From: Flavobacteriales bacterium | Lineage (GTDB): Bacteria; Bacteroidota; Bacteroidia; Flavobacteriales_F; PHOS-HE28 | Length of the DNA stretch: 17,273 bases | NCBI GenBank assembly: GCA_016702645.1 | Contig: JADJDP010000008.1 | Coordinates: 1 to 17,273 of the forward strand | Direction: 5' to 3' | Shown here: piece after piece, positions 1 through 9,280 of the stretch | Layout: the number at the start of each line of letters is the position of its first letter | Position numbering within the stretch: position 1 is the first letter of the stretch | Program-made: the position numbers and the translations under genes | Notes under the pieces: model-generated | The model's database searches: none | Told to the model about the DNA's origin: nothing | What the model saw: the letters and a program-made list of their open reading frames with translations, nothing else

Positions 1-733
1 GGACGTTATCACCCGGAGCAACGGTATCGAGCGCCGAGCCAGGTGTTTTCTAAGCGGTATTCGCACGGATGATGCGCCCACGTTGGAACTCGCTATGATG
101 CGCGCTGATGCGGGCCACCGACAGAAGGCGATGAGCTGATGGTTGGTGTGAAGCACATCGGGTTGCTGCACAGTTCGTTGCGCGATGGTTCGATTGGGGT
201 GAAGGTGACACTGCACCACCGTCCTGAACAGGAGGACCTGAACGAATTGAATGCGCTCGGGCATCCCACCGCGTTGGAGATCGTTGAGTTCCTCCGTCAA
301 CAATTTGAGGCGTGCAGCGAGTGCACCATCAAGTCCATTGCGCCGGAGATCGGTGTGCGCACGGAGCAACGGCCGGTGGGTAAGCACATTCTCACACAGA
401 CTAGAGTGCTCGGAGCGCAGAAGCCCACAGATGGTGTTGCTGTAGGTGCGTGGCCGATTGAGCATTGGAGACGGACCCGGGGCGGATATGCAATAGCTGC
501 CCGAGGAGAGCATTACTTGATACCCGCTGGAGCTCTCGAATCCGCTGCAATTGAAGGATTGTACTTCGCGGGTCGTGAATATCAACACATCGGAAATGGC
601 GATCGCCAGCGCACGTGTTATCGGCGTGCCTCCGCTGCAGGCTATGCGGTTGGGATGCTGCGGCGTATCATGCGCTCGGAAAGTCGAGGATGAGGCCATT
701 GCACTTCTTCGGGCTGAACAGCTTCCGCACTGA
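1..733 (+). pseudogene. FAD-dependent oxidoreductase, C-terminal part, frame-broken
   Basis: This is the 3' part of a flavoprotein oxidoreductase whose N-terminus, with the Rossmann dinucleotide fold, lies before the window. The clearest stretch (139-570) reads EFLRQQFE, then IAPEIGVRTEQRPVGKHIL, VAVGAWPIEHW, RGGY, YLIPAGALES and GLYFAGRE. This pattern is typical of the FAD_oxidored family (PF12831-like), where the FAGR block lies near the FAD. The homologous continuation NTSEMAIASARVIGV is in another frame (shift near 574). GYAVGML returns to the first frame (near 640), and the ending DEAIALLRAEQLPH, stop 731-733, is in the second (near 681). Another shift lies near 130. Substrate cannot be told. 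The ligase starts 3 bp after its stop, suggesting an operon. Sequencing error is as likely as true decay. Confidence 0.72.
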
Positions 734-736
734 GCC

Positions 737-2141
737 ATGAACTTCTTTGACGCCATACGCGACCGGAACGCACTGTATGCACCGAATGCCGCAGTGCGCA
801 CGAGCGAAAGGAGCGTCGGCTATGGGTCGCTGTTGCAACAAGTGGAGAGAAGCTTGCGGATGTATTTCGGCAGTTCGGCTTGGTCCCAGCAGCTGCCTCG
901 GCGTCGTCGATGCGCAGCAGCCCGGAGTTCATCATCGCCATGTTGGCCTGGTTGAAGTGCGATGCCAGGGTAATGTGCCGATAGCCAGTAACCTCACCGC
1001 ATCTGAGCAAGAGCAGCTGATACATGAGGCCCGGGCTTCATGCGGTGCTGCGTGAAGTCGGCATCCGGTGCTGTTGTTATTGGTGTTCGGATGCACGCGT
1101 TGAAGCTGTTCGCACGGAGCAACCACAACATCGCACCGGCGCGATGCTGCGTTCATCCGCTTCACCAGCGGAACGACAGGCACCTCAAAGGGAGTGGTCA
1201 TCATGCATCGCAGCGTGATAGAGCGCGTGGAAGCCGCCAATACAGGTTTGCAACTCGGCCCTGGCTGACGCGGTGGTCTGGGTGTTGCTTGCATTCTCAC
1301 TTCGTGGTGTCGGTGATGCTCCACCTGTGCCTTGGCGCGACCATTGTGCTCAGCAGAAGATTTCACGGCAGAACAGATCGTCCGTGCGGCGGAAGCCTCC
1401 AATGCTGGTGTTGCTCTATGCAGCGCCGATGCGATCGCTTGCTCGTCTCCGATCAAACCTGTACTTCAGCTGAGGCCGTTGCAGCGGGTGATGCTCCACC
1501 AGTGCGGGGTCGTCGCCAGAGCTGTGCGCGAGATTCTTCAAGAAGTTCGGACTACCGGTGTCGCAAGCCTTCGGGATCATTGAAGTGGGGCTGCCGATGC
1601 ATCCAACTTGCGCAGCGCAACTGAACACCCGGAGGCTGTCGGCCACGCACTGCCCGATTTTGAAGTCGCCATATTGGATGACGCGCTGCATCCGATCCTG
1701 ATGGTGCGGTCGGCCAGCGGCTTTGAAGGCCCGGCATGTTCATGGCTCCTTGGCGCCACCGGTGCTTCGAGGCGACATTCTGCGCGATGGTTGGTTCCGC
1801 TTACGGGCGATCGGCAACGCGGGCGCAGATGATCTCATGCGTCCGTTAATGTGGTAAGTCCATGGTCAATGTGGCCGGAAATAAAGTCTTTCCGGAGGAA
1901 GTGGGCGGTGATCAAGCGCATCCATTCGCTTGTTCGGGTCACGCGTGCGTAGTGGGGCGCACGCATTCTTGGGCCGAAATCGTGGAGGCTGATGTGGTGC
2001 CAAGGCCCGGATGTGGTCCTTGATGTGGAAGACCTGATCGCGCACTGCCGCAAGCACCTCACCGTGCACAAGCTTCCACAGCGGATCCATTTCGTTCAGA
2101 CCTGGGAAATGACGGCCACGGGGAAGGTGAAACGCGGCTGA
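737..2141 (+). pseudogene. Acyl-CoA ligase / AMP-dependent synthetase (ANL family), frame-broken
   Basis: An acyl- or aryl-activating adenylate-forming enzyme (ATP + acid to acyl-AMP, then usually the CoA thioester). The start MNFFDAIRDR at 737 follows the oxidoreductase closely. Landmarks occur in order but in different frames: EKLADVFRQFGLVPAAA (about 847), PIASNLTASEQEQLIHEARA (about 978), the P-loop FTSGTTGTSKGVV (about 1161-1202), the YGxTE-like site VSQAFGIIEVGLP (about 1555-1590), AVGHALPDFEVAILDD (about 1636-1683), GDILRDGWFR (about 1770), NVAGNKVFPEEV (about 1867-1902), and the C-terminal lysine motif MTATGKVKRG ending at the 2139-2141 stop. Total length matches a short ANL ligase of about 470 residues. 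At least ten frame shifts break it, far more than in the rest of the window. Substrate is unknown; the neighbours suggest a lipid or secondary-metabolite pathway, which is only inference. Confidence 0.78.
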
Positions 2142-2143
2142 GA

Positions 2144-3214
2144 TCAGGCCCAGGCTGCCAGCACACGTTGCTTCTCCTCTTCGCTCAATGCGTACGTGTT
2201 GGTGCGGTAGTCGTCATTGGCACCGATCTCTTGTTCCATGAGCGGACGTGCCGTTGCGAATCCGCTTAGCCCAAGTTGGTTGTATGTTTTCTCAAGCGCG
2301 CCAACTCGTTGCCCACGGAAGTCCTCGTAGCTGAATTCTACCAACCGGCCCGGCGGGCATGAGCAACTTGTCGCGGTGGTATTCGCCATCATCAGTCGGT
2401 AGCTGGCCAGCAAGAAGTCCTCGATTTCCTTGTGGGTCATGGGAGCAACGCCTGTTGGGCAGGATCTTGATGGAGCCTCAAGTTGCTCGCATACACCGTC
2501 AGGATCGCGATGGATGAAATGAAGCGCGCATCGGGGGAACAGTTCCGGATCTCCTTCACGCGGGCTGTGTTCGCCGGGCTCTTCATCAACAACGATCGTC
2601 CCGGGTATTTCACCGTCAGCTTGCGCATGAAGTAGTGCAGGTGCAGTTGCCATTGCCGCTTGCTCTTGGCATCGTTCAGCAACACAGCATCGTTGAACAC
2701 CCGACCCAAGTCACGCGGAAAAAAGTAACCCGTCACCAATGACCCATTGCCCATGCACGCCAGCGCGAATTCTTCCTCCTTCGGCGCATCGGCGGTCATT
2801 TTCACATTGTCCATGGGCCGTGTGGCTGGCAGGGCTTTGTCGAGCACGTTTCGCAGGAAGCGGCCCATGCCGAGAAACGTCCACGGCATCAGGCTCTCGT
2901 ACACAGATGCGAAAGCGAACTGCATCGCGGCTCATCACATAATGCAGATGCGTAGTACCACTGCGCGGGTGACCGAGGATGAAGACCGGGGCTTTCACCA
3001 CTGCTTTCGAAATACGTCGCCCAAAGCGCAAGCGCTCCAGCCAACGCACCGGGGCGTTCAGTACGATCATGCCGGTTATGACCAGCACTCTGGGGATGTA
3101 CGTAGCACCGATCGTTCCGCCATGCTTCAGAAGCACCCGGAGCCACCCGCTTAGGCTCGCTCCGAACGCGGCGTGCGCGCTGAACGGTGAGCGGGTACCA
3201 TGGATGGTGGACAT
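2144..3214 (-). pseudogene. Sulfotransferase family protein, frame-broken
   Basis: A PAPS-dependent sulfotransferase (Sulfotransfer_3-like, PF13469). The start MSTIHGTRSPFSAHAAFG is at 3214 on the minus strand. The 5'-phosphosulfate loop PVFILGHPRSGTTHLHYVMS follows a hydrophobic stretch (IPRVLVITGMIVLNAPVRW). The frame then shifts into FAFASVYESLMPWTFLGMGR and continues through KYPGRSLLMKSPANTARVKEI. The 3'-phosphate motif FIHRDP appears after another shift, and a last frame carries GRLVEFSYEDFRGQRVGALE and ends ALSEEEKQRVLAAWA. Length after repair is about 356 residues, normal for the family. At least five shifts are needed. Its stop lies 2 bp from the convergent ligase stop, so the two genes define each other's ends. 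The acceptor is unknown. No sign of transfer beyond the broken frames. Confidence 0.75.
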
Positions 3215-3243
3215 TTGCGGTGCGCTACCGTGCGATAGCTTGG
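3214..3243 (+). promoter_or_regulatory. Bacteroidota-type promoter for the DUF5686 gene
   Basis: TTTG at 3214-3217, an 18-bp spacer, then TAGCTTGG at 3236-3243. The known Bacteroidota primary sigma consensus is TTTG-N17-19-TAnnTTTG, so this matches fully at -33 and at all but one fixed position at -7. Transcription would start near 3250, giving a leader of about 80 nt. The -33 box touches the start codon (3212-3214) of the divergent sulfotransferase gene. Inferred from motif only. Confidence 0.45.
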
Positions 3244-3329
3244 CCGCAATATCCGCAATGCGCGCTGCACTGGTATGGAGTTCTTCTGGGGGTGTTGGCC
3301 GGCCGGTGTCGTGGCGAGCAGGTCTGGCG

Positions 3330-5800
3330 ATGCGGCGACCCGTGTTGTTGGCTTTCGCGCTGTGCCTTGTTGCAATGGCCAATGCCCAGCGCACGAGGAT
3401 CTTCGGGCGTGTGCTGGATGCAGCTACGTTGGAACCGGTTCCCTTCGCCGTAGCGGTGTTCAAAGGCAGCAACGTGGGCGCCGATGCGGATAGCAGCGGT
3501 AGGTTCTATCTGGAGACCAATCGTGGTTTCGATTCGCTTGTGGTGAGTATGCTCGGCTACCGCTCGCAGGTGGTTCCGGTAAGCGTTGGTGCCACCGATG
3601 AGATCGATGTTGAATTGATGCCCGATGCCATGGAACTCGGCGCCTTCACCATCAGCCGACCGAATGAGAACCCGGCCTTTGCCATCCTGCGCGAAGTGAT
3701 AGCCCGCAAACCCGTTAACCGTCCATCTCGCTTGACGGCGTACGAGTATCAACTGTACCACCGCGTGCGTTTCGACCTGAACCAGTTCACCGAGAAGGCC
3801 AAACGCAATCTGCTCCTGCGACCGTTCGATTACATCTGGGACTATGCCGATACCACGGCGGACGGGGTCAACTACTTACCGATCCTCCTCACAGAAAGCA
3901 GCGAGGAACACTTCTACCGCAAGCAACCACCGGAATACAAACAAGTGGTGCATGGCAGGCGCACCGTGAAGTTCTTCAAGGCACCGCGCATCACGGAGTT
4001 CGTCGAGGATATGTACATCGACCCGGACATCTACGAGAATTACGTGGTGATACTCGATCGCGTTCCCAGTCCCATCAACGACCACTACAAACGCAACTAC
4101 GATGCACAAACTGTTCGACAGGATGATACGTCGTTGACGGTATCCCTGTTACCGCATCGACTTCAAACCGAAGGGACGCTAGCGATGGCATTCACCGGTT
4201 CCATGTTCATACACGACAGCACATATGCGGTAGTGCAAAAGGTCGATCTCGCGTTCAGCATCGAGGCCAACGTGAATTTCGTGCGCAACTACTGGCTGCG
4301 GTACAACTACCAGTGGCTCGATAGCGCCCAATGGTTCCTGCACAAGAGCCAGGTGCTGGCCGACTTCACCGTGGTGGAGAACAGCAAGGAGATGACCGGC
4401 TTCTTCGGCCGGAAATCAACGGAGGTCAGGAACATCGTGATGGACCGGCCACGCGATGATGACTTCTACTCCGGCGTGGATCCGGTGGTGATGGATCCTT
4501 TGGCATTGGAGCGCGACAGCGCGTGGTGGAGGATCGCGCGGCGCGATGCGCTGACGCAGGAGGAGGAGGAGCTCGAAGAGATGGTGGGCCGCATGAACAG
4601 CGATCCGAAATGGAAGCGCATCGTCAGTGCATCCAAACTCATTGCGGATGGTTGGCTACCGGCCGGTCCGGTGGATATCGGCAATGCATTCACGTTCTAC
4701 AGCTATAATGAAGCGGAGGGGAGCAGGGCCAAATTCGGGTTGCGCACCAACGACCGCTTCAGCAAACGCGTTGAACTTTCCGGATATGTCGCCTATGGTT
4801 TTGGCGATGACCGATGGAAAGGTGGCGCCCATGCACAATGGCACCTGATCAATGAACATGGGAAACGTTGGTCGATCGGTGGACGCTATCGCAATGATCA
4901 GGTGCAGCAGGGTCGAAGCCTGGCATCACTCGACCATGTGCTTACATCGCCGTTCCGCATCGCAGGCCGCGATCACCGCATGATGGTGGAGGGCGGCGAA
5001 GGCTGGCTGGAGCGGCAATGGTTCACCGGCTGCAGCAGCAGGGCAGGGGTGTATCGCATGCAAATGGCGCCGGTCGGTTATGACTTCCGCAGGACAACGA
5101 GGGCGATACGATACGCCCTGAACAACATTGAAAGTCCGGTGAAGCTGGTCCTACTTTTGCCTGGGGCACTGGGAAATTGCCAGCGGATTACACCGACGCT
5201 GACCGCGATCTCTTCTTCTTGAAGTATCCGATGGTGACGTTCGAAATGCTGAGCGGCATGCAGGGCTTCCTTGGTGGTAGCTATGATCACCAGAGCTACA
5301 AGCTGAAAGTTGAACACCAACTGCGCGCGAACAAGTGGGGCTACTTGAACATCATCGCCGAAGCGGGAATGGTCAGCGGACAAGTGCCGTATCCCTTGCT
5401 GCACACGCCGGAAGCCAACCCGCTGCTGCTCAACGATAACCATGCGTTCAACCTTATGAATTACCTGGAATTCGCCAGTGATGAGCATGCCTCGCTGCAA
5501 TTGGAGCACCATTTCGAAGGCTTGCTCTTCAACAGGATCCCGCTGATCCGCCGGTTGAAACTGCGCGAGTTCGTTTTGGGCAAAGTGTTCTATGGTGGTC
5601 TCCGCAACGAGAACGCCAACGGCCCATACCTGCTCGGTTCCTGGCAAAGCGCGTTGGATCGTCCGTACACCGAAGTGGGTTTCGGCATCGAGAACATCCT
5701 GAAGATCGCCCGCGTGGACTTCATTTGGCGGCTCGATCATTTGGGGGACGATCTGGTGCTGCCGTTCATCATCAAACCATCCTTCTACCTGCGGTTCTGA
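3330..5800 (+). CDS. DUF5686 / carboxypeptidase regulatory-like outer-membrane protein (one frameshift)
   Basis: A large secreted protein of about 823 residues after repair, the usual size for DUF5686 proteins. The start at 3330 is chosen because it gives a clean signal peptide (MRRPVLLAFALCLVAMANA, cleavage before Q20); the open frame upstream to 2979 is shadow. Residues about 21-105 form a CarboxypepD_reg-like beta-sandwich (RIFGRVLDAATLEPVPFAVA, SMLGYRSQVVPV). The rest matches DUF5686, including FAILREVIARK, YEYQLYHRVRFDLN, NVNFVRNYWLRY and, near the end, NHAFNLMNYLEFASDEHASL, LLFNRIPLIRRLKLRE and EVGFGIENILKI, which suggest an outer-membrane beta-barrel. A single shift near 5147 separates SPVKL from PTFAWGTGKLPADYTDADR. 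Function of the family is not established. It has its own promoter and may be followed by a hairpin. Confidence 0.9.
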
Positions 5801-5814
5801 GGCATTCGGGAGCA

Positions 5815-5846
5815 GCCCCCTCTCCCTTGGATAGCAGCAGGGGGTT
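5815..5846 (+). terminator. Possible hairpin after the DUF5686 gene
   Basis: CCCCCT (5816-5821) can pair perfectly with AGGGGG (5839-5844) around a 17-nt loop, 15 bp past the DUF5686 stop codon. There is no U-tract after it, and the loop is long, so termination is only possible. The downstream gene starts at 5882, leaving little room for a separate promoter. Confidence 0.3.
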
Positions 5847-5881
5847 GGTCCGCTTGAACAATTGCTTGCTTTGCACCACAC

Positions 5882-6382
5882 ATGAATCTGCCCAAAACCA
5901 TCGCCCTGTTGTTGAGTGCGGGTGCTTTGTTGCACGCGCCGCATGTGCATGCGCAAGTGGATCTGCTCGCCGAACTCCGTGGCAACATCCGTCCGATGTT
6001 CACGGACGAAGCCGTGTGTGATAGGCTTTACACCAGGATCACCACGGAGAAGCTTGGGAACGAACCCCTGCAGCAGGGCTACCTGGGCGTGCTCACCATG
6101 GCAAAGGGCACTCATAAGATCAATCCGTTCTCGCGGCTGGGCACCTTCAACGACGGCAGGGACATTCTTGAGGCAGCCATCGTCACCGCACCCAACAGTG
6201 TAGAGCTGCGCTTTCTGCGCTTCGCTATACAGGTGAACGTCCCCAGCATTCTCGGTTATGGCGAGGAACGGAAAACCGATAAGTCGTTCATAGAGGCGCG
6301 CTTGCATGAGGTGCATGATGAAACCATGCGCAAGCGCATGATCGAGTTCATTGCACGGGCCGTTGCCCAGGGAAAGGTTTAG
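5882..6382 (+). CDS. Small secreted protein of unknown function
   Basis: A 166-residue protein with a signal peptide (MNLPKTIALLLSAGALLHAP then HVHA, cleavage before Q25), so probably periplasmic or surface-exposed. The mature part is mostly helical. It contains YLGVLTMAKGTHKINPFSRL, ILEAAIVTAPNSVELRFLRF and QVNVPSILGY. I recognise this arrangement from uncharacterised Bacteroidota exported proteins, where the conserved core resembles one or two degenerate TPR-like helical pairs (a chain of segments counting tasks such as NSVELRFLRFAIQ). No catalytic residues are evident. It lies 81 bp after the DUF5686 gene on the same strand and may be co-transcribed. A weak promoter-like TTGCTTTG lies at 5866-5873, too close to the start for a normal leader. 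The frame is intact. Function unknown. Confidence 0.82.
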   Translation: MNLPKTIALLLSAGALLHAPHVHAQVDLLAELRGNIRPMFTDEAVCDRLYTRITTEKLGNEPLQQGYLGVLTMAKGTHKINPFSRLGTFNDGRDILEAAIVTAPNSVELRFLRFAIQVNVPSILGYGEERKTDKSFIEARLHEVHDETMRKRMIEFIARAVAQGKV

Positions 6383-6408
6383 CGATACTGTTCGCTTTGA
6401 ATGAAGAA

Positions 6409-6449
6409 GCCCGGTCAGCGCGCTACTGTGTGGTAACGTGCTGCCGGGC
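6409..6449. terminator. Hairpin between convergent genes, likely bidirectional terminator
   Basis: GCCCGG (6409-6414) pairs with CCGGGC (6444-6449), CAGC (6416-6419) with GCTG (6440-6443), and TAC (6424-6426) with GTA (6433-6435), closing a 6-nt loop. It sits between the stop of the plus gene (6382) and the stop of the minus gene (6476), as expected of a shared terminator. No clear U-tract on either strand. Confidence 0.5.
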
Positions 6450-6475
6450 CTATTGCTGGTCGAGCGGTGTCGACC

Positions 6476-7108
6476 TTACTTCTTCATTCCGGCCTTCTTC
6501 TGAAGGAAAGCGGCCAATTCCTTGCCCATTTTGGCGTATGCCTCAGCGATACGTCCACCGGTATCGTAGTCGAACCCCATGGCATTGCCACCCGGGCAAT
6601 TGGCGACAACCAGTTCAGCAAGCACATTGCTGGGGTTGGCTGTTTCAACCAACGTAATGGTGCTGTTAACAGAAGCCGGAACACGGCTGATGCCGATATT
6701 GTAACCTGGCTCGGTGCTGGTGGTGCGGATAATGAAGGTGTATTTCGCCTCCGTTTTGTCCGTTCCACCCACCGCCACACCATCCAGCCGATCGTTGAAG
6801 AGCTCAACGAACTTCGGATGGAACATTTTCTCGCGGTTCCCCACCCAACCTTCGCGCCAAGTGTCGCCTTTGCCAGCTTCCTTTTCGTTGTATTCCTTCT
6901 GCTTTTTCTCTTGGTATTTCTCATCCGGGAATCCTCCCACCATCATGCCTTCGTAAGTGAACTCGAACTTCACTTCCTTCTGGCCTTTCAGTACGGATAG
7001 GTCGCCGCTGATAAGCGTGGTTTTCACCATGGAGGGCCCCATTTGGGCCAGCACGGTCGTTCCGATCAGCAGCAATGGAAGCGCTGCCAGGGTCTTCATT
7101 ATTCTCAT
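6476..7108 (-). CDS. Conserved Bacteroidota exported protein, function unknown
   Basis: A 210-residue protein with a signal peptide (MKTLAALPLLLIGTTVLA, cleavage before Q). The mature region has LKGQKEVKFEFTYEGMMVGG, a charged stretch EKYQEKKQKEYNEKEAGKGD then TWREGW, KFVELFNDRL, AKYTFIIRTTSTEPGYNIGI, TLVETANPSNVLAEL and GFDYDTGGRIAEAYAKMGKE. I recall the same order of blocks in exported hypothetical proteins widespread in Bacteroidota, with no assigned role. The start at 7108 has AAAGGAC ending almost against it; the internal ATG at 7099 has better spacing (10 nt) to this purine run and gives a cleaner signal peptide, so 7099 may be the true start. The gene is divergent from parE and convergent with the previous gene. 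The frame is intact. Confidence 0.85.
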   Translation of the reverse strand: MRIMKTLAALPLLLIGTTVLAQMGPSMVKTTLISGDLSVLKGQKEVKFEFTYEGMMVGGFPDEKYQEKKQKEYNEKEAGKGDTWREGWVGNREKMFHPKFVELFNDRLDGVAVGGTDKTEAKYTFIIRTTSTEPGYNIGISRVPASVNSTITLVETANPSNVLAELVVANCPGGNAMGFDYDTGGRIAEAYAKMGKELAAFLQKKAGMKK

Positions 7109-7130
7109 GTCCTTTTGTGTTTAGGGGTCC

Positions 7131-7138
7131 GAAATGTA
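7131..7138 (-). promoter_or_regulatory. Possible -7 box for the exported-protein gene
   Basis: Read on the minus strand this is TACATTTC, differing from the Bacteroidota -7 consensus TAnnTTTG only at the last base, about 22 nt before the 7108 start. No good TTTG -33 box is found 17-19 bp upstream, so support is limited. Confidence 0.3.
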
Positions 7139-7316
7139 GATCGTTGCCCGTTGTGGGCGGCGGCGCTTTGCCAGTATCGTGCCGGAGCAGTGAAACTTGG
7201 GCGTCCGAGACTTCCACCGGATGTTGATAACGCACTTGGGATCGTTGAAAAAGCGGCAGGGTTCAGGAGCACTTCAACTGCCCTGTCCCACACTGCGATC
7301 CTATCTTCGGCCGGTC

Positions 7317-7350
7317 GCCGGGAACCCTTATGGACATTGAAGTTCCGGCC
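7317..7350 (+). promoter_or_regulatory. Leader hairpin just before parE
   Basis: GCCGGGAAC (7317-7325) can pair with GTTCCGGC (7342-7349) with one bulged G and a 16-nt loop. It ends 8 nt before the parE start, where the ribosome would bind, and no convincing Shine-Dalgarno sequence precedes that ATG. It could modulate translation or be chance. The rest of the 249-bp spacer (7109-7357) shows no gene and no convincing parE promoter (the best -7 candidate is TATCTTCG at 7302-7309, without a -33 box). Confidence 0.3.
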
Positions 7351-7357
7351 TTGAACG

Positions 7358-9280
7358 ATGAGCGAAGTAAAGTACGACGAGGAGCATATCCGAACCCTTG
7401 ATTGGAAGGAACACATCCGCCTACGGCCGGGTATGTATATCGGTAAACTGGGCGACGGCAGCAGTTTCGACGACGGCATCTACATCCTGCTGAAAGAGGT
7501 GCTGGACAACTGCATCGACGAGTACGTGATGGGTCACGGAAAGAAGGTGGAGGTGAGTCGATGGCGACACCGTAAGCGTGCGCGACTATGGCCGTGGCAT
7601 TCCGCTGGGCAAGGTGGTGGACGTGGTGAGCAAGATCAACACCGGGGCCAAGTACGACAGCAAAGCCTTCAAGAAGAGCGTGGGGTTGAACGGTGTGGGT
7701 ACCAAAGCCGTTAATGCGCTCAGCAAGACCTTCCGCGTGGAAAGCGTGCGCGATGGGCGCATCAAGCGGGCGTTCTTCGACATGGGCCACTTGGTAAAGG
7801 AGGAGAAGGAGCAGAAGACCGATCAGCCCAACGGCACGTTCGTGGAATTCGTGCCGGACGAATCCATGTTCAAGCACTTCCAGTACCGCGATGTGCATGT
7901 GGAGCGCTTGCTCTGGAACTACTGCTACCTGAACACGGGTCTCAGCCTCCACTACAACGGCCAGCGTTTCCAGAGCAAGAACGGCTTGCTTGATCTGCTG
8001 GTGACCAAGATGGACGGGGAGCCGCTATACCCCATCATCCACTTGAAGGGCGACGACATAGAGGTGGCGTTGACGCATGCCAACCACTATGGCGAGGAGT
8101 ACTACAGCTTCGTGAACGGTCAGCACACCACACAAGGCGGCACACCAAGGGGCATTCCGCGAAGCGGTGGCCAAGACCATTCGCGACTACTACAAGAAGG
8201 ACTGGGAAGCCGGTGATATCCGCACGGGGATCGTAGCGGCGGTGAGCGTGAAGATCATCGAGCCGGTTTTCGAAAGCCAGACGAAGACCAAACTCGGCAG
8301 TCAGGAGATCGAACCCGGTGGCCAGAGCATGCGCTCGTTCATCGGCGACTTCGTCGCGCGCGAGCTGGACAACTACCTGCACAAACACCCCGATGTGTCC
8401 CAGGTGTTGCAGGAGCGCATCCTGCAGAGCGAACGTGAACGCAAGGAGCTATCGGGCATACGCAAGCTGGCACGCGAGCGGGCCAAGAAGAGCAGCCTTC
8501 ACAACAAGAAGCTGCGCGATTGCCGTGTGCACCTCACCGATAGCAAGACAGATCCCTGCAAGCAAGAGAGCACGCTCTTCATCACCGAGGGCGACAGCGC
8601 CAGCGGAAGCATTACCAAGCGCCGCGATGTGAACACGCAAGCGGTCTTCAGCCTCAAGGGCAAGCCGCTCAATTGCCATGGGCTGACCAAAAAGGTGGTG
8701 TACGAGAACGAGGAGTTCAACTTGATCCAAGCAGCGCTCGATATCGAGGACGGTATGGATGGCCTCCGCTACAACCGGATCGTCGTTGCGACCGATGCTG
8801 ACGTGGACGGCATGCACATCCGCCTGCTGTTGCTCACGTTCTTCCTCCAGTTCTTCCCCGATCTGGTGAAGAACGACCACTTGTACATCCTGCAAACGCC
8901 GTTGTTCAGGGTGCGGAACAAGAAGGAAACGATCTACTGCTACTCGGATGAGGAACGGCAGAACGCGATACACAAGCTGGGCAAGAACCCGGAGATCGCC
9001 CCGGTTCAAGGGCTTAGGTGAGATCAGTCCCGACGAGTTCAAGCATTTCATCGGGCCGGATATCCGCTTGGAGCCGGTGATGATCACCAAGGACGCATCG
9101 GTGCATGACCTGCTCGACTTCTACATGGGCAAGAACACGCCACAGCGCCAGGACTTCATCATCGACAACCTGAAGGTGGAGAAGGATGTGGTGAAGGAAG
9201 AGGAACCCAAGACACCTCTGGCAGCAGCAGTAGGCCGCATGCGCGCCGCGCAGTCAACCATTGAAGAAGTGGAGGCATGA
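7358..9280 (+). CDS. parE: DNA topoisomerase IV subunit B (three frameshifts as given)
   Basis: The ATPase subunit of topoisomerase IV, which with ParC decatenates replicated chromosomes. The repaired length is about 640 residues, normal for Bacteroidota ParE and shorter than proteobacterial GyrB. It starts MSEVKYDEEHIRTLDWKEHI then RLRPGMYIG. The GHKL N-box is KEVLDNCIDE (E47, N51), followed in the next frame by DYGRGIP and GLNGVGTKAVNALS. The transducer has the QGGTHQGAFREAV region. The TOPRIM domain carries EGDSA (8587-8601) and the metal site DADVDG (8794-8811), then QTPLFRV and FKGLGEISPDEF. Shifts occur near 7556, 8147 and 9004; the last adds a C in a CCCC run. These are probably sequence errors, as the gene is normally essential. 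First gene of an operon with parC. ParE rather than GyrB is chosen from length, sequence style and the parC neighbour. Confidence 0.95.

Noticed and set aside
1040..1624. Separate small genes between 750 and 1830
   Set aside because: Pieces of the ANL ligase occur in order across all three frames, so these open frames are fragments of one gene and not independent genes.
2979..3329. Upstream extension of the DUF5686 protein to 2979
   Set aside because: The extra residues overlap the sulfotransferase antisense, have no signal sequence, and the start at 3330 gives a clean signal peptide.
5844..5873. Promoter GTTG-N18-TTGCTTTG before the 5882 gene
   Set aside because: It lacks the invariant A of the -7 box, would give almost no leader, and overlaps the hairpin; too weak to list.
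5078..6316. 412-residue open frame on the minus strand
   Set aside because: It lies antisense to the DUF5686 C-terminus and the 5882 gene, both with family or signal-peptide support; it has no start context, no recognisable domain and low-complexity composition typical of a GC-rich shadow.
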